DNA from: Promethearchaeota archaeon
Lineage (GTDB): Archaea > Asgardarchaeota > Lokiarchaeia > Sigyniarchaeales > SOKP01
Direction: 5' to 3'
Assembly (NCBI GenBank): GCA_019058365.1
Contig: JAHPZE010000005.1
Location: 161,619-225,618, forward strand
DNA length: 64,000 nt
Shown: positions 26,520 to 35,549 of the stretch, in pieces
Layout: every line of letters starts with the position of its first letter
Position numbering within the stretch: position 1 is the stretch's first letter
The notes under the pieces: model-generated
Told to the model about the DNA's origin: nothing
Seen by the model: the letters and a program-made list of their open reading frames with translations, nothing else
The model's database searches: none
Made by a program: the position numbers and the translations under genes

Positions 26520-27737
26520 ATGTCGTCAGTTGATTCGAAACTTTATCAATATGCTGTTCAAACGGCAAAGGAGGCAGTTGCTTTAGATAGCCAAGGAAAA
26601 TTTCGTCAAGCAATAAATAAATACAATAGAGCTTCAGAAATTCTAATGCAGTTCATGAAATACAACAAAAATCCTCAGATGAGGATTTTATGTCAAAAAA
26701 ATATCGAAGAATATGTTGAACGAGCAAAAATATTAAAATCTCAACTTGGAGGAGTTAGACCTAGAGGTGCAAGACCTAGTACAAGTTCTGGTGCGGCGGG
26801 GGATGTTGATAGTGGTAAAACTGAGGTGGGTGTATCATCCGAAGAACAAGAACTCATTGATATGATATCGGGAACAATCGTTACAGAATCTCCTAATGTA
26901 AAATGGAATGATATTGCTGGATTAGAAAATGTTAAACAAGCAGTAAGAGAAGCCATAGTATTACCAATGGCAAAACCAGAATTATTTACTGGTGCGAGAA
27001 AGCCTTGGTCTGGTATATTACTATTTGGTCCTCCTGGATGCGGTAAAACATTATTAGCTAAAGCAGCTGCAACTGAATGTAACGCTACTTTTTTTAGTGC
27101 ATCTTCTGCTGATTTACTAAGTAAATGGTTAGGTGAAAGTGAAAAATTAATCAGTTCTTTATTTAAAGTTGCGAGGTTAAAAGCTCCTAGTTTAATATTT
27201 ATGGATGAAATTGACTCAGTAGCAACAAAACGGGGAGAGGGTTCTGAGAGTGGTGGCGAGCGAAGAGTCAAAACACAGCTATTAAGTGAAATACAAGGAT
27301 TAAAATCGTCTCATGAAAAACTATTATTGGTATTAGGGGCAACAAATCGCCCTTGGGATATCGACAATGCTATGTTAAGTAGATTTGAAAAAAGGGTGCA
27401 TGTACCTCTTCCAGATTTAAAAGGTAGAGCGGGGATTTTTAAAATCCACACTGAAGGTGTAAATACAGCATTAACAGATGAAGATTTTGTAGAATTAGCA
27501 GTAAGGAGTGAAGGTTATTCTGGAAGAGATATTGCAAATGTATGTCGCGAAGTTATAATGTTGCCTGTACGTGAGTTAGATATGAGCGGACTTTTAGAAG
27601 ATTCAAATAAAGAAGTTACTGTTAGAGACATCACATTAAAAGATTTCAAAAAAACACTTAAAAAAGTAAAACCGATGACCAATGCTGCATTATTAAGACA
27701 ATATAATGCTTGGGCAGAAGAATTCGGAGAATTTTAA
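26520..27737 (+). CDS. vps4: Vps4-like AAA ATPase with MIT domain
   Basis: The 405-residue protein begins with a MIT three-helix domain (residues 1-75: YQYAVQTAKEAVALDSQGKF, then AINKYNRASEILMQ). A Pro/Gly/Ser-rich linker follows, then a AAA domain. Walker A is GPPGCGKT (about 169-176), Walker B LIFMDEID (about 224-231), and sensor/arginine-finger regions are LLVLGATNRPWDID and LSRFEKRVHVPLPD. The C-terminal helix NAALLRQYNAWAEEFGEF matches the Vps4 end. Vps4 disassembles ESCRT-III polymers. It is followed 9 nt later by vps25 on the same strand. Confidence 0.96.
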   Translation: MSSVDSKLYQYAVQTAKEAVALDSQGKFRQAINKYNRASEILMQFMKYNKNPQMRILCQKNIEEYVERAKILKSQLGGVRPRGARPSTSSGAAGDVDSGKTEVGVSSEEQELIDMISGTIVTESPNVKWNDIAGLENVKQAVREAIVLPMAKPELFTGARKPWSGILLFGPPGCGKTLLAKAAATECNATFFSASSADLLSKWLGESEKLISSLFKVARLKAPSLIFMDEIDSVATKRGEGSESGGERRVKTQLLSEIQGLKSSHEKLLLVLGATNRPWDIDNAMLSRFEKRVHVPLPDLKGRAGIFKIHTEGVNTALTDEDFVELAVRSEGYSGRDIANVCREVIMLPVRELDMSGLLEDSNKEVTVRDITLKDFKKTLKKVKPMTNAALLRQYNAWAEEFGEF

Positions 27738-27746
27738 ACAACTAAA

Positions 27747-28649
27747 ATGATAAAGATGGAAAGACACAGAGAAGAATCAAGTGAAATACCAAAGGAAATT
27801 AAAGTAAAAGCTGAAAAAGAGCTAAAAGAATTAAGGAATGAGCTTGCTAGGTTAAGACAGTTAAAAAAAGAAAAAGAACAATTGGAAACAGAAGCAACTC
27901 AAAAACAAATCATTAAGCAAGAAGAGATTAAGACTACAGAATTAGACTATATAGAAGACCAATTTGACAAACTTGAAGAAATTTTATCATCTAAGCGAGG
28001 TGAGATTGATAATAAAGTCTATCAACAACATGCTGATCAAATCGAAGCAGATTTGCAATCTCTTGAAGAAGAAATTATCGGAGAAAAGGGTTTAATAGAA
28101 AAAAAATTAACTGCTTATGATAATTTATTAGATGCTTATCCTTGGCTTGAGGAGGAAAGGAAAAAGTTTATGTATACGATGCCAGACAAAAATAAAGCCA
28201 AAATGGATTATATATCTTGGAAAACAGAATGGGCAAAAGTTCTCTTTGATTATGTGAGGTTTGCTGTACTTCACATTATTTATACTAGAGAATTAATTAC
28301 TCATAAACCATTTTCGAGTTTCACTCAGCGAGAGCATTACATTATAGAAATCGCTGAACAATTAATTAGTCAAAACCAAGCCAAATGGCTCTCAAAAAAG
28401 AAAGATAAATTAAGAGTCTATTGGAAAACACTTGATGTATGGTCAGATGAAATATATAATTGGGCATATGAAAATGGAAAAATCGAGCCAATTATGATAT
28501 ATGAATTAAGAGAAGCAAAACAAGAAGACTTTAGTTCACTTCCATTAGAAGATTTGGAAGAGATTTTTAAGATTCTAGCAAAAAACCGTAAAGCAAAAGT
28601 TATGAAATTAGAGAATGGACAAATGGCTTTTAAAATAAAATTAGAATAA
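27747..28649 (+). CDS. vps25: Vps25-like ESCRT-II subunit with N-terminal coiled coil
   Basis: Residues 1-120 are a charged coiled coil (KELKELRNELARLRQLKKEK). From about 130 the protein follows the two winged-helix domains of eukaryotic Vps25. A PWLEEERKKFMY start corresponds to the PPFF region, and WLSKKKDKLRVYW with WSDEIYNWAYENG mirrors the human WLDKSK...MWRRPEEWGKLIYQWV stretch. The C-terminal FSSLPLEDLEEIFKILAKN with KAKVMKLENGQMAFK mirrors the second winged helix. In eukaryotes Vps25 links ESCRT-II to ESCRT-III. The coiled coil is an addition not seen in eukaryotic Vps25. Operonic with vps4. Confidence 0.82.
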   Translation: MIKMERHREESSEIPKEIKVKAEKELKELRNELARLRQLKKEKEQLETEATQKQIIKQEEIKTTELDYIEDQFDKLEEILSSKRGEIDNKVYQQHADQIEADLQSLEEEIIGEKGLIEKKLTAYDNLLDAYPWLEEERKKFMYTMPDKNKAKMDYISWKTEWAKVLFDYVRFAVLHIIYTRELITHKPFSSFTQREHYIIEIAEQLISQNQAKWLSKKKDKLRVYWKTLDVWSDEIYNWAYENGKIEPIMIYELREAKQEDFSSLPLEDLEEIFKILAKNRKAKVMKLENGQMAFKIKLE

Positions 28650-28654
28650 AATTC

Positions 28655-29368
28655 TCATATTGAGGGAAAGTACCATTGTTTCCCAGTTAAGATATTTTCC
28701 CTGAATTTAGCAATACCACTTTTTTCTAGGGATTCTAAAGCACGGAGAGTACGATCTTGTGACCATTCCAAGCTAGCACATACATCTTCTAAAGTAAGAA
28801 CACCTTTCTTTCTGGCTAAATCAACAACCTTTGCTTCATCACTCGTATATTCAATAGGAAAAAATTTTACAATGATTGCTCCTGAATCTAATTGGTTTAT
28901 ATCCTCAATTACCTTCGTTTTTTTCAACAATCTTAAAGATTTCTCGACATCTTTTACTTCAATATTTCCATTTAAAATTCCCGTATTTACTAATTCAAAG
29001 ACTTCTGATAAGGGGATAATTCCTCCAGTTTCCTCTTTACTCATTAATACTCTTTGGTATGCTAACATTCCTAACTTTTGATGATCAATTTTCGAGAATT
29101 TTCTCAATACATCATGCTCGGTTATTTGCTCAGTAATAATTTTTGAAGAGGGAATATTATATTTATTCTGTAATTGTTTTACTTCTTTTCTTAATTCTGG
29201 TGTTAATGCTAATAAAACACCATGCTTCTTCGCTAATTCTCGCAGTTTATCTTTTGTAAATTTTTCAACAGACGCTTTTGCTTGCATATCTTTCATTTTC
29301 AGCTCAGTAGCTTTTTTTTTCATCGCTTCTTTTAGATCAATCTCATCTTCTATCTTTCGAATACCCAT
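28655..29368 (-). CDS. vps22: EAP30/Vps22-like ESCRT-II subunit
   Basis: The 237-residue protein opens with a helical hairpin (DLKEAMKKKATELKMKDMQ). Two winged-helix domains follow, starting near IPSSKIITEQ and TGGIIPLSEVFELVNTG. The C-terminal end KSGIAKFRENILTGKQWYFPSI closely mirrors the WxPS-type end of Vps22/Snf8. EAP30-domain proteins form the stem of the ESCRT-II Y-shaped complex with two Vps25 copies. The gene is tail to tail with vps25, with a gap of only 5 nt. Confidence 0.86.
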   Translation of the reverse strand: MGIRKIEDEIDLKEAMKKKATELKMKDMQAKASVEKFTKDKLRELAKKHGVLLALTPELRKEVKQLQNKYNIPSSKIITEQITEHDVLRKFSKIDHQKLGMLAYQRVLMSKEETGGIIPLSEVFELVNTGILNGNIEVKDVEKSLRLLKKTKVIEDINQLDSGAIIVKFFPIEYTSDEAKVVDLARKKGVLTLEDVCASLEWSQDRTLRALESLEKSGIAKFRENILTGKQWYFPSI

Positions 29369-29849
29369 TTTTAGATAACACTATTTTTTAATACCTTTAT
29401 TGATTAATTATAGAATCTTTCATATAATTATTTCTAACTATATAATTGAACTCCTTTCTTAACCAGATCTTTTCTATAATATAATAATTTATTCTAATAA
29501 TTAATTTGATTTACTTACTCTTATAATATAATAATATTTCTTTAATTTAATTGTTATGAATTACTTTCATTAACAAGAATTTAGAAAAAAATCTTAAAAT
29601 TTCTTTTTCCACTAAAAATTTGGATAAACATAAAAAACTCATTAAATATATAAACTCTTAAATTAGATATAAGAATTTCTTATTTCAAAATGAATATTAA
29701 TTCTTTTGTATTTCAGCTAGATTCTAAATTTAAAACAAATTTAAAAGTATTAAATATTACTTAAATATTAGATAATTTTAAATTGTTAAGAAATTAAAAA
29801 GAATAGATGAAAATCTTTTTTATATTAAAATATTAGAGAAGATTATATT
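29369..29849. other. 481-nt AT-rich intergenic region
   Basis: It separates vps22 from the proteasome-like gene, which are divergently transcribed. I find no ORF, tRNA or clear repeat. It probably holds both promoters. Confidence 0.5.
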
Positions 29850-30557
29850 ATGACATTAGTAGTTTGTTTAAAAGGGAAGGATGGTCTAGTTCTTGCTGCT
29901 GATAGTCGTGGTACAATAGGAGATCCTAGAGGCTTAACAGCAATTAATGATTCAATGATTAAACTTTTTAAACTTAGTAATTATGTAGGAGTTTTATCCT
30001 ACGGTCAGGCAGAATTAGCTGCTCAATTAATACAAGAAATTAGAAATATATTAACGCCAGAAGATCATTACATCTCTCAAATTGTAGCCAAAACAAGAAA
30101 TATATTAAGAGCTAAATTTAATGAATGGTTTAAAAATATACCAATTGATAAAAGAGATAAAATTGTTGCTATAGGCTTTATTATAGCTGGTCTTGAAGAT
30201 GATAATACTGTAAAAACTTATTATTTAAATAGCGTTCTTGATTTTGCTCCTCAATTAGTAGTAACTGGTATAGCACTGGGAGGCGTACCACAATATGCGA
30301 CATATTTAACTCATCGACTTTTTAATCCTGATATGTCAATTGAAGAATTGGTGAGTTTAGCACATTATGTTATAACTGAAACAGCAACTCAAGATCCTAA
30401 AGTAGGTGGACCTGTTAAAGTAGTCAAAATAACAATAGAAAATGGTTATGAATCATTAAGTCAATCTGATTTAGATGAAATTAAAAAAAATAATGAAAAA
30501 ATTAATAAAACATTGCAACATTGTTTTTATGTGGGTGATGATAGTGAAGAAGAATAA
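29850..30557 (+). CDS. Proteasome-beta-like Ntn hydrolase
   Basis: The 235-residue protein starts MTLVVCLKGKDGLVLAADSR. Thr2 would become the N-terminal nucleophile after Met removal, and the Asp of AADSR is at the Asp17-equivalent position. A Lys in MIKLFKL is near the Lys33 position but shifted by an insertion (GTIGDPRGLTAIND). GVLSYGQAELAAQLIQEIR matches the Ser/Gly-rich region of beta subunits. There is no propeptide, unlike canonical archaeal beta subunits. It is closer to stand-alone proteasome-like hydrolases (Anbu/HslV-type relatives). The substrate and assembly are unknown. The C-terminal 35 residues are charged and look disordered. Confidence 0.82.
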   Translation: MTLVVCLKGKDGLVLAADSRGTIGDPRGLTAINDSMIKLFKLSNYVGVLSYGQAELAAQLIQEIRNILTPEDHYISQIVAKTRNILRAKFNEWFKNIPIDKRDKIVAIGFIIAGLEDDNTVKTYYLNSVLDFAPQLVVTGIALGGVPQYATYLTHRLFNPDMSIEELVSLAHYVITETATQDPKVGGPVKVVKITIENGYESLSQSDLDEIKKNNEKINKTLQHCFYVGDDSEEE

Positions 30558-30708
30558 ATACGAAGAAAAGCCTGTAGTTTATAGCTATGATACATCTACT
30601 ATAACACCTAATTTTTCAACTTATAATATTTGCTATTCATACCAAGAAATCTTAGAGGAACCTACAAATAAAAACATTTTACCATTCATCAAAAAGGAAA
30701 GAAAATAG
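30538..30708 (+). CDS. Small ORF overlapping the proteasome-like gene
   Basis: A 56-residue ORF starting at an ATG within the last codons of the upstream gene reads MIVKKNKYEEKPVVYSYDTS. Overlapping starts are common in operons. There is no recognised domain. A chance ORF is possible. Confidence 0.35.
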   Translation: MIVKKNKYEEKPVVYSYDTSTITPNFSTYNICYSYQEILEEPTNKNILPFIKKERK

Positions 30709-30886
30709 ATTTAATCTCCTTATTTTTAATTAATTTTTCCATAAAATTATTAATTTCACAAATTATTTCCTATATTTTTTCCCTATATTTAACCCTTTTT
30801 TATATAACAATTAATTTGGTGATTTTTCACACTTAAAAGGGTTGATTAAATCTCTTTAATAAATAATATTTGGGATAAATCTTGAT

Positions 30887-31156
30887 TTAAAAAATATCTA
30901 TTCCTCCTCCCCAATGTTTTTGATAATATCTCTTAATCACAATATATTTTTTCTTATATTCCTTATCTTTATCTTTCCATTTAAAATCTTTAGATAAATC
31001 CATTAGTACTTGATAATTATGATAAAAATCTTCTTCTGCTGTATTTGTTACAATCGCCAATATCATATTATTTATCAGTCTCTTAACTTTCTTTCTTTTA
31101 CTTATACCTTTGGATAAATCTTTTACAATATCATATCCATCTTTAATTTTACCCAT
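30887..31156 (-). CDS. Hypothetical protein
   Basis: The 89-residue basic protein (KGISKRKKVKRLINNMILAI, later DKDKEYKKKYIVIKRYYQKH) has no recognised domain. It is mostly helical by composition. It is the first ORF of the accessory region. Confidence 0.45.
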   Translation of the reverse strand: MGKIKDGYDIVKDLSKGISKRKKVKRLINNMILAIVTNTAEEDFYHNYQVLMDLSKDFKWKDKDKEYKKKYIVIKRYYQKHWGGGIDIF

Positions 31157-31253
31157 ATAATACTCACTTACTACTTTTTATTCTTATTATCTTTATATTA
31201 GTGTTTTATAACTATGCATCTTATTATCGTATCTCCGTCTTGGTTAAAATCTT

Positions 31254-31979
31254 TTACAAAGCATCTATATCTCTAATATTTCCTCCTTTATCATACACTA
31301 AGAATAGGATATTCTTCCACTTCTTAGAGTATGGTTGTATATCAGCAGACATCTCTTCAATTATTTGCTTTATTTTATCTTTTTTATCTAGAAATTTAAC
31401 CTCTATTGCTATAATTAATTTCTTTTGCGTAAAATCAGGAAAGAAAGTTTTTTCTGAAAATTCAATATTTTCTTTTTCTCTTAAAAAATCATATTCTTTA
31501 ACATCCAAGAAAGTTTCTAAATAGTCTTGAACATCCCTTTCATTTTCAGGATCGCTTTTTACTATTTTTCTAAAATTCTTCTCAATATCTTTAATAATCT
31601 CAAAGAAATCAATTTTAACTATAGTTTTCTTTAAATCTTCGGGATTTTCTATTAATTCCTCAACTTCCTGTAAATATATTAATAATATCTGTTTTACAGT
31701 AGGGATTAACTCTATAGCCTCATCTTTTAATCCATGAGTAACTAACATGAATGGAAAGTTAGCTATAATTTGATAATTATGAAATACTTCTATTCCACAT
31801 GGTCTTCTATAATAAATAGTTCCGTGTCCTAATTTTTGCATCTCTTTTTGCAAAATTCCAGCATTTGCTTGAATATATTCGAATTCCTCTTTTGTAGCTT
31901 CCCTATTTTCAATCTTTCTTACAATATTAAGATATATTTCGGCTCTTTCTAGACTTTTTTTTAAGTTTTTTAAGTTCAT
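31254..31979 (-). CDS. PD-(D/E)XK nuclease-domain protein
   Basis: The 241-residue protein has a helical N-terminal half and a C-terminal PD-(D/E)XK fold. FFPDFTQKKLIIAIEVKFL supplies Asp182, Glu193 and Lys195. The downstream block IQPYSKKWKNILFLVYDKGG is like the YxxHPDCKTLVCFVYD stretch of DpnII/MboI-type nuclease relatives. Such proteins occur in restriction-like and anti-phage settings. No partner methyltransferase is visible nearby. Catalysis is plausible because the three key residues are present. Conserved in outline, substrate unknown. Confidence 0.65.
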   Translation of the reverse strand: MNLKNLKKSLERAEIYLNIVRKIENREATKEEFEYIQANAGILQKEMQKLGHGTIYYRRPCGIEVFHNYQIIANFPFMLVTHGLKDEAIELIPTVKQILLIYLQEVEELIENPEDLKKTIVKIDFFEIIKDIEKNFRKIVKSDPENERDVQDYLETFLDVKEYDFLREKENIEFSEKTFFPDFTQKKLIIAIEVKFLDKKDKIKQIIEEMSADIQPYSKKWKNILFLVYDKGGNIRDIDAL

Positions 31980-32325
31980 TGAGATAATGGTTTTTTAATT
32001 TTTTCTTACTATATTATTTTATTTTTTGTCTGTTAATTCAATCCCTAACTCGATTATTGTACTTCTTAATTTTAAAATAATCAAATAAATATTTAAATTG
32101 ATTTATTAAATTATTAAATTACTAATATTATCCTTCTATGAATAAAGAAATTTCTAATTATTTCCTTTAAAACACAAATTAGCATTTATTTTTTATTAAT
32201 ATTTTTCCTTTCTATTTTTCAATTTTATAACCAAATATTAACATCAGATTTCACACACAAGAGGTTAAGAATTCAATAAATTAGAACTCTATTTTATTTA
32301 AAATAGAAGATAATTACTTTATTAA
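31980..32325. other. 346-nt AT-rich stretch without gene
   Basis: No ORF with a start codon, no tRNA and no repeat could be recognised here. Confidence 0.4.
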
Positions 32326-32490
32326 TTAAACCATAATAGGCGATTCAAATTAGAAATAATAGAAAAAAGAGATGTTATAGACACTTATCCTATTCATCCA
32401 TTATCATTCTTTAATAAATGTTATATAGCTGGAATAGAAGTAAAGGTGCGGGATAAGACAACATTAGTAAAAGTCTGGGAATGTAAATAA
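32326..32490 (+). pseudogene. ORF fragment without start codon
   Basis: An open frame of about 55 codons ends at 32490 with TYPIHPLSFFNKCYIAGIEV then KTTLVKVWECK. It is bounded upstream by TAA at 32323-32325 and has no ATG, GTG or TTG before the conserved-looking part. It stops 2 nt before the next gene. It may be the tail of a lost gene. Confidence 0.4.
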
Positions 32491-32492
32491 TA

Positions 32493-32768
32493 ATGTTAGC
32501 TGAAGTTTTAAGTATTATTACTGTTAGTGTTGTTGTAGCTCATTTGATAAAAGATTTTATAACTGATAGGCGTCAGAAGAAATTAGACCAACAAAAACTT
32601 CAATTAGAACAGAGTAAGGCAAATGTGGATATGATAACAAAATTACCAGATATATTGGAATCCTTATTTGGTAATTCTCTTATTAAAAATCCCAAAGAAT
32701 TAAAAACAAAGATTAAAGAAATTACAGAAGCATATAAAGATTTTAAAGTAGAAGATATAAAGAAATAA
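32493..32768 (+). CDS. Small membrane-anchored coiled-coil protein
   Basis: The 91-residue protein has one N-terminal hydrophobic helix (VLSIITVSVVVAHLIKDFI) followed by a charged helix RRQKKLDQQKLQLEQSK with heptad spacing. The rest is helical (LKTKIKEITEAYKDF). It could anchor a cytoplasmic coiled coil to the membrane. No family recognised. Confidence 0.5.
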   Translation: MLAEVLSIITVSVVVAHLIKDFITDRRQKKLDQQKLQLEQSKANVDMITKLPDILESLFGNSLIKNPKELKTKIKEITEAYKDFKVEDIKK

Positions 32769-32828
32769 TTACTAATATTGAAGATTCTCACATATGTAGA
32801 ATGTATAGGTAGTTCATTTTATCATTAT

Positions 32829-33032
32829 TTATTTTTCACCATTATTGTTAAGTTTAGATTTTATGAACAATTCTAACCTTTCTCGATATGTATCAAACGT
32901 ATTTAATATATCATCTATTCCAAGACATATCTCTGAATTCTCAAAGATTGGGACAGCAGATAAAGCATCTTCATCTTCTATGTATTCTCTTATTTCCAAT
33001 TTTATGTCAAATTTCTTTCTGTTTGATGGCAT
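32829..33032 (-). CDS. Small hypothetical protein next to an RHH gene
   Basis: The 67-residue protein (FDIKLEIREYIEDEDALSAV, then RLELFIKSKLNNNGEK) is acidic to neutral and has no recognised domain. It starts 3 nt after the stop of the RHH-like gene at 33036, so the two probably form a small operon. The opposite-strand frame at 32845-33039 is a shadow with Ser-rich composition. Confidence 0.5.
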   Translation of the reverse strand: MPSNRKKFDIKLEIREYIEDEDALSAVPIFENSEICLGIDDILNTFDTYRERLELFIKSKLNNNGEK

Positions 33033-33035
33033 TGA

Positions 33036-33218
33036 TTAATCCTCTTTCTCTTCCATAATTGGAAATAAGATTCTTCGAACATAATGGGAAACTGTTGTAT
33101 CTTCTTTTTTAGCTTTCTCTTCTAACTCTTTCTTTTGTTTTTTGGTTGAAACACATGAAATTACTTTTTCCAGTCTTTCTTCATCTAATTTTTTTTTATT
33201 TACCATTTTTAATATCAT
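33036..33218 (-). CDS. Ribbon-helix-helix-like small DNA-binding protein
   Basis: The 60-residue protein has VISCVSTKKQKKELEEKAKK followed by EDTTVSHYVRRILF. This is the strand, helix and turn of a CopG/RHH fold as found in plasmid and integrative-element regulators. The start may be the second Met (MVNKKKLDEERLEK). The companion ORF is directly downstream. Likely a repressor or antitoxin, but no toxin is recognised. Confidence 0.65.
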   Translation of the reverse strand: MILKMVNKKKLDEERLEKVISCVSTKKQKKELEEKAKKEDTTVSHYVRRILFPIMEEKED

Positions 33219-33623
33219 AAATTTGTTATTAAAAATTATTAAATGTTAATTAAATAATAATTTATTTTTCTATTATTTAAATGGAGTGATTTATTTAAAG
33301 ATTACTGGATTTGTTCTTTATGTCAGGAAGAGTTTATGATTTCTATAGATTATATAAATTATTATTCTGAATCCATTTAAAGAATTTCAGATTATAGTAT
33401 TAAGGGAATATTAAGTCATATATAGATAATTTTAGGTCAATATTTAGTTAATATTAAGTAATCTATAAAATTATAATTCCACCCAAAGAAAATCTATATA
33501 TTCTTTAGCTGAAATTTAGAAATAAAGTTTCTATTAACTTTTAATATATTAAATTATATCATATTCACTATAAAAATAATAAACATTAAATTCTTTTTTC
33601 ATACAATTAAATATTTATAAAAA
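33219..33623. other. 405-nt AT-rich region
   Basis: Only a short open fragment on the plus strand (WICSLCQEEF, near 33296) hints at an old zinc-finger gene. Otherwise nothing is recognised. Confidence 0.4.
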
Positions 33624-34391
33624 TTAAGGTTCGATCATTAATAGTGTATTATAATCAATTTCATTTAGTTTTTTTGCTAATTTATATAATTCTTGCCTAA
33701 TTGAAGTTAAATCTAATTCATCTGTGCAAATCTCCTGAAATTTTTTAAAGATTTTAAATAAAAGTCCATACAATAAATCCAGATTATTATTATGATAAAA
33801 AGCTCTCAGTAAATCCCATTTACTAAATATAAAAAATCGTTCAGCAATGTATAAATTATTTCTTAAATATTTTGATATATTTTCTAAAAATTCTGGACTT
33901 TTAAAAATTTCTCTTTTTACACTCAAACCTATAGCCCATTGTTCAATATATTTTTGTGGTACTTCATCAAAATTTTTATTCACAAACCAGTCAGCATAAA
34001 ACTCTTTGAATATTCCTAAAAGAGTATAACAAAGCTTTTGAATAGAATCATTAGGAAAATTGGTTTTATCAAAAATATTATCTATTCTTAGGAGTTGCGA
34101 ATGTCCAAACTCGTGTCTAGCAAAATAATGAAAAATATCTTTTAGATCTTCGTGTGAATAATTAGAATCATCAAAAATTTCTTTCTTTAATATATTTTCG
34201 TTATATTTAATCTCGAAATAATTATTTTCAGACATACATAAAAAAAATTCTTCATATAATGGATACGTAATTAATTTTCCTTTTTCATCATTTTTTAATA
34301 TTTTATAGGTTTTTTTAGGAGAAAATTTCTTATTTAAATGCTCTATTTCTAATTTAAAATTGTTTATCATTTCATCTAAAGAGGATTCCAT
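33624..34391 (-). CDS. Putative zinc metallopeptidase (HEXXH)
   Basis: The 255-residue protein has the motif FARHEFGHSQ (His93, Glu94, His97), which is HEXXH. A downstream FKEFYADWF (Glu130, Asp134) is arranged as the third ligand region in ImmA- or gluzincin-like peptidases. No signal peptide or membrane helix is seen, so it would act in the cytoplasm. The C-terminal half is helical (KWDLLRAFYHNNNLDLLYG). In mobile elements such peptidases sometimes cleave repressors or act as toxins. That role here is inference. Confidence 0.6.
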   Translation of the reverse strand: MESSLDEMINNFKLEIEHLNKKFSPKKTYKILKNDEKGKLITYPLYEEFFLCMSENNYFEIKYNENILKKEIFDDSNYSHEDLKDIFHYFARHEFGHSQLLRIDNIFDKTNFPNDSIQKLCYTLLGIFKEFYADWFVNKNFDEVPQKYIEQWAIGLSVKREIFKSPEFLENISKYLRNNLYIAERFFIFSKWDLLRAFYHNNNLDLLYGLLFKIFKKFQEICTDELDLTSIRQELYKLAKKLNEIDYNTLLMIEP

Positions 34392-34923
34392 TTTAATCTT
34401 TTAATCTTTTTTAAATTTTAAAATTAACTATTTAGATTCATTATATTTAACATTGTTCTGAATCTTTCTGTCTTAAAGTCTTTTTTATCTATTATCTCCC
34501 TCCTCTCTGCTGTTCCTTCTAAATAATTAGCTGTATTTAATATTTAAAAAATATCCCGTTTTAGGTTATTTTAGGTATGGAAAAATTTTAATTAATAAGA
34601 AATTACATAAAATTAAAAAAAATATAATTTTGGTATATTCTCTTAATTTTGATACCCTATTTACAACCTATTAAATCTATATACCATGATATATTAGTCT
34701 TATACCTCTATTAACTTAAATTTAGATTAAAGCAATTTAATTTACTTTTTTTTCTTTTTTTTCCTTCTAAATATTCTATTTTAAGATTTGATTCCAATAT
34801 TATGTTGGAGTCTTCTTTTTCTCCTTATAGATTCATGGAAAACATGAAATTTATAAAGGAAATAAAAAATGATCAAATTACCCTTAAATAAAATAAAAAT
34901 AATAGAAAAAGAGTGATGAAAAA
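34392..34923. other. 532-nt AT-rich region without gene
   Basis: No convincing ORF, RNA gene or repeat. T-rich and A-rich tracts alternate. It separates the divergent peptidase gene and the broken gene at 34924. Confidence 0.4.
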
Positions 34924-35311
34924 ATGCCTTATGATAGTGATGGTTTTCCTGCTTCAGGAAATACCTATTTTGAAATTTCTAAAGATGTCTATTTTAAGAT
35001 TTTAAAGGTCTTAAAAAAGATTACGAAAAGGAAATAGAAGCAATATTGAAACCAACGAAGACTATAACCTATATAGAACCCTTAACAAAACAGGATATTC
35101 TTGGGATTGTATCCCTTTTTGGTTGGAAAAGAATTTCCCTAATGTTAATGGAGAAAAATTTGAAGATTTAAGAGCTTCTTTTAAGATATTTGTAGAAGGT
35201 TCTAAAAACAATACCAAACTTAAGAAATATTTAAATGAAGAAGGGATTCATGGCAACGCAGTTAACTTAAAAAGAAAGAAAATTGAAACTACAACAATTA
35301 CTCATAACTAA
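34924..35311 (+). pseudogene. Frameshifted hypothetical gene
   Basis: The ATG at 34924 opens MPYDSDGFPASGNTYFEIS and runs 37 codons to a TAG at 35035. In the +1 frame, reading continues directly with SNIETNEDYNLYRTLNKTG, then YSWDCIPFWLEKNFPNVNGE and NEEGIHGNAVNLKRK to 35311. A one-base insertion near 35030, in an A-rich stretch, would restore a protein of about 128 residues. The family is not recognised. Confidence 0.5.
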
Positions 35312-35549
35312 GAAAATAATGAATTTCCTCTTAATGAAATGTCTTAATCTTAAATTGAAATAAAAGAATAATCAATTCATTTATTCTTTACTTTTTTTAT
35401 TTAATAATTAGAATCATTAAGTTGAAAATTAAAACAATTTTTTTATTTGTCTGTGTAATTTGTTAATGATTTCTCTAGTCAAATTATTTGGGTATTAAAA
35501 TAATAGACTAACAATATATTTATTATTCTAACGTGTCTATAATTTTAAT

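Noticed and set aside
26741..27271. 176-codon ORF antisense to vps4
   Set aside because: It lies fully inside vps4 on the other strand, has low-complexity Ser/Pro content and no domain.
31201..31524. 107-codon plus-strand ORF
   Set aside because: Opposite the PD-(D/E)XK gene, which has the better composition and complete motif.
32845..33039. 64-codon plus-strand ORF
   Set aside because: Ser-rich frame opposite the more protein-like minus-strand ORF that forms an operon with the RHH gene.
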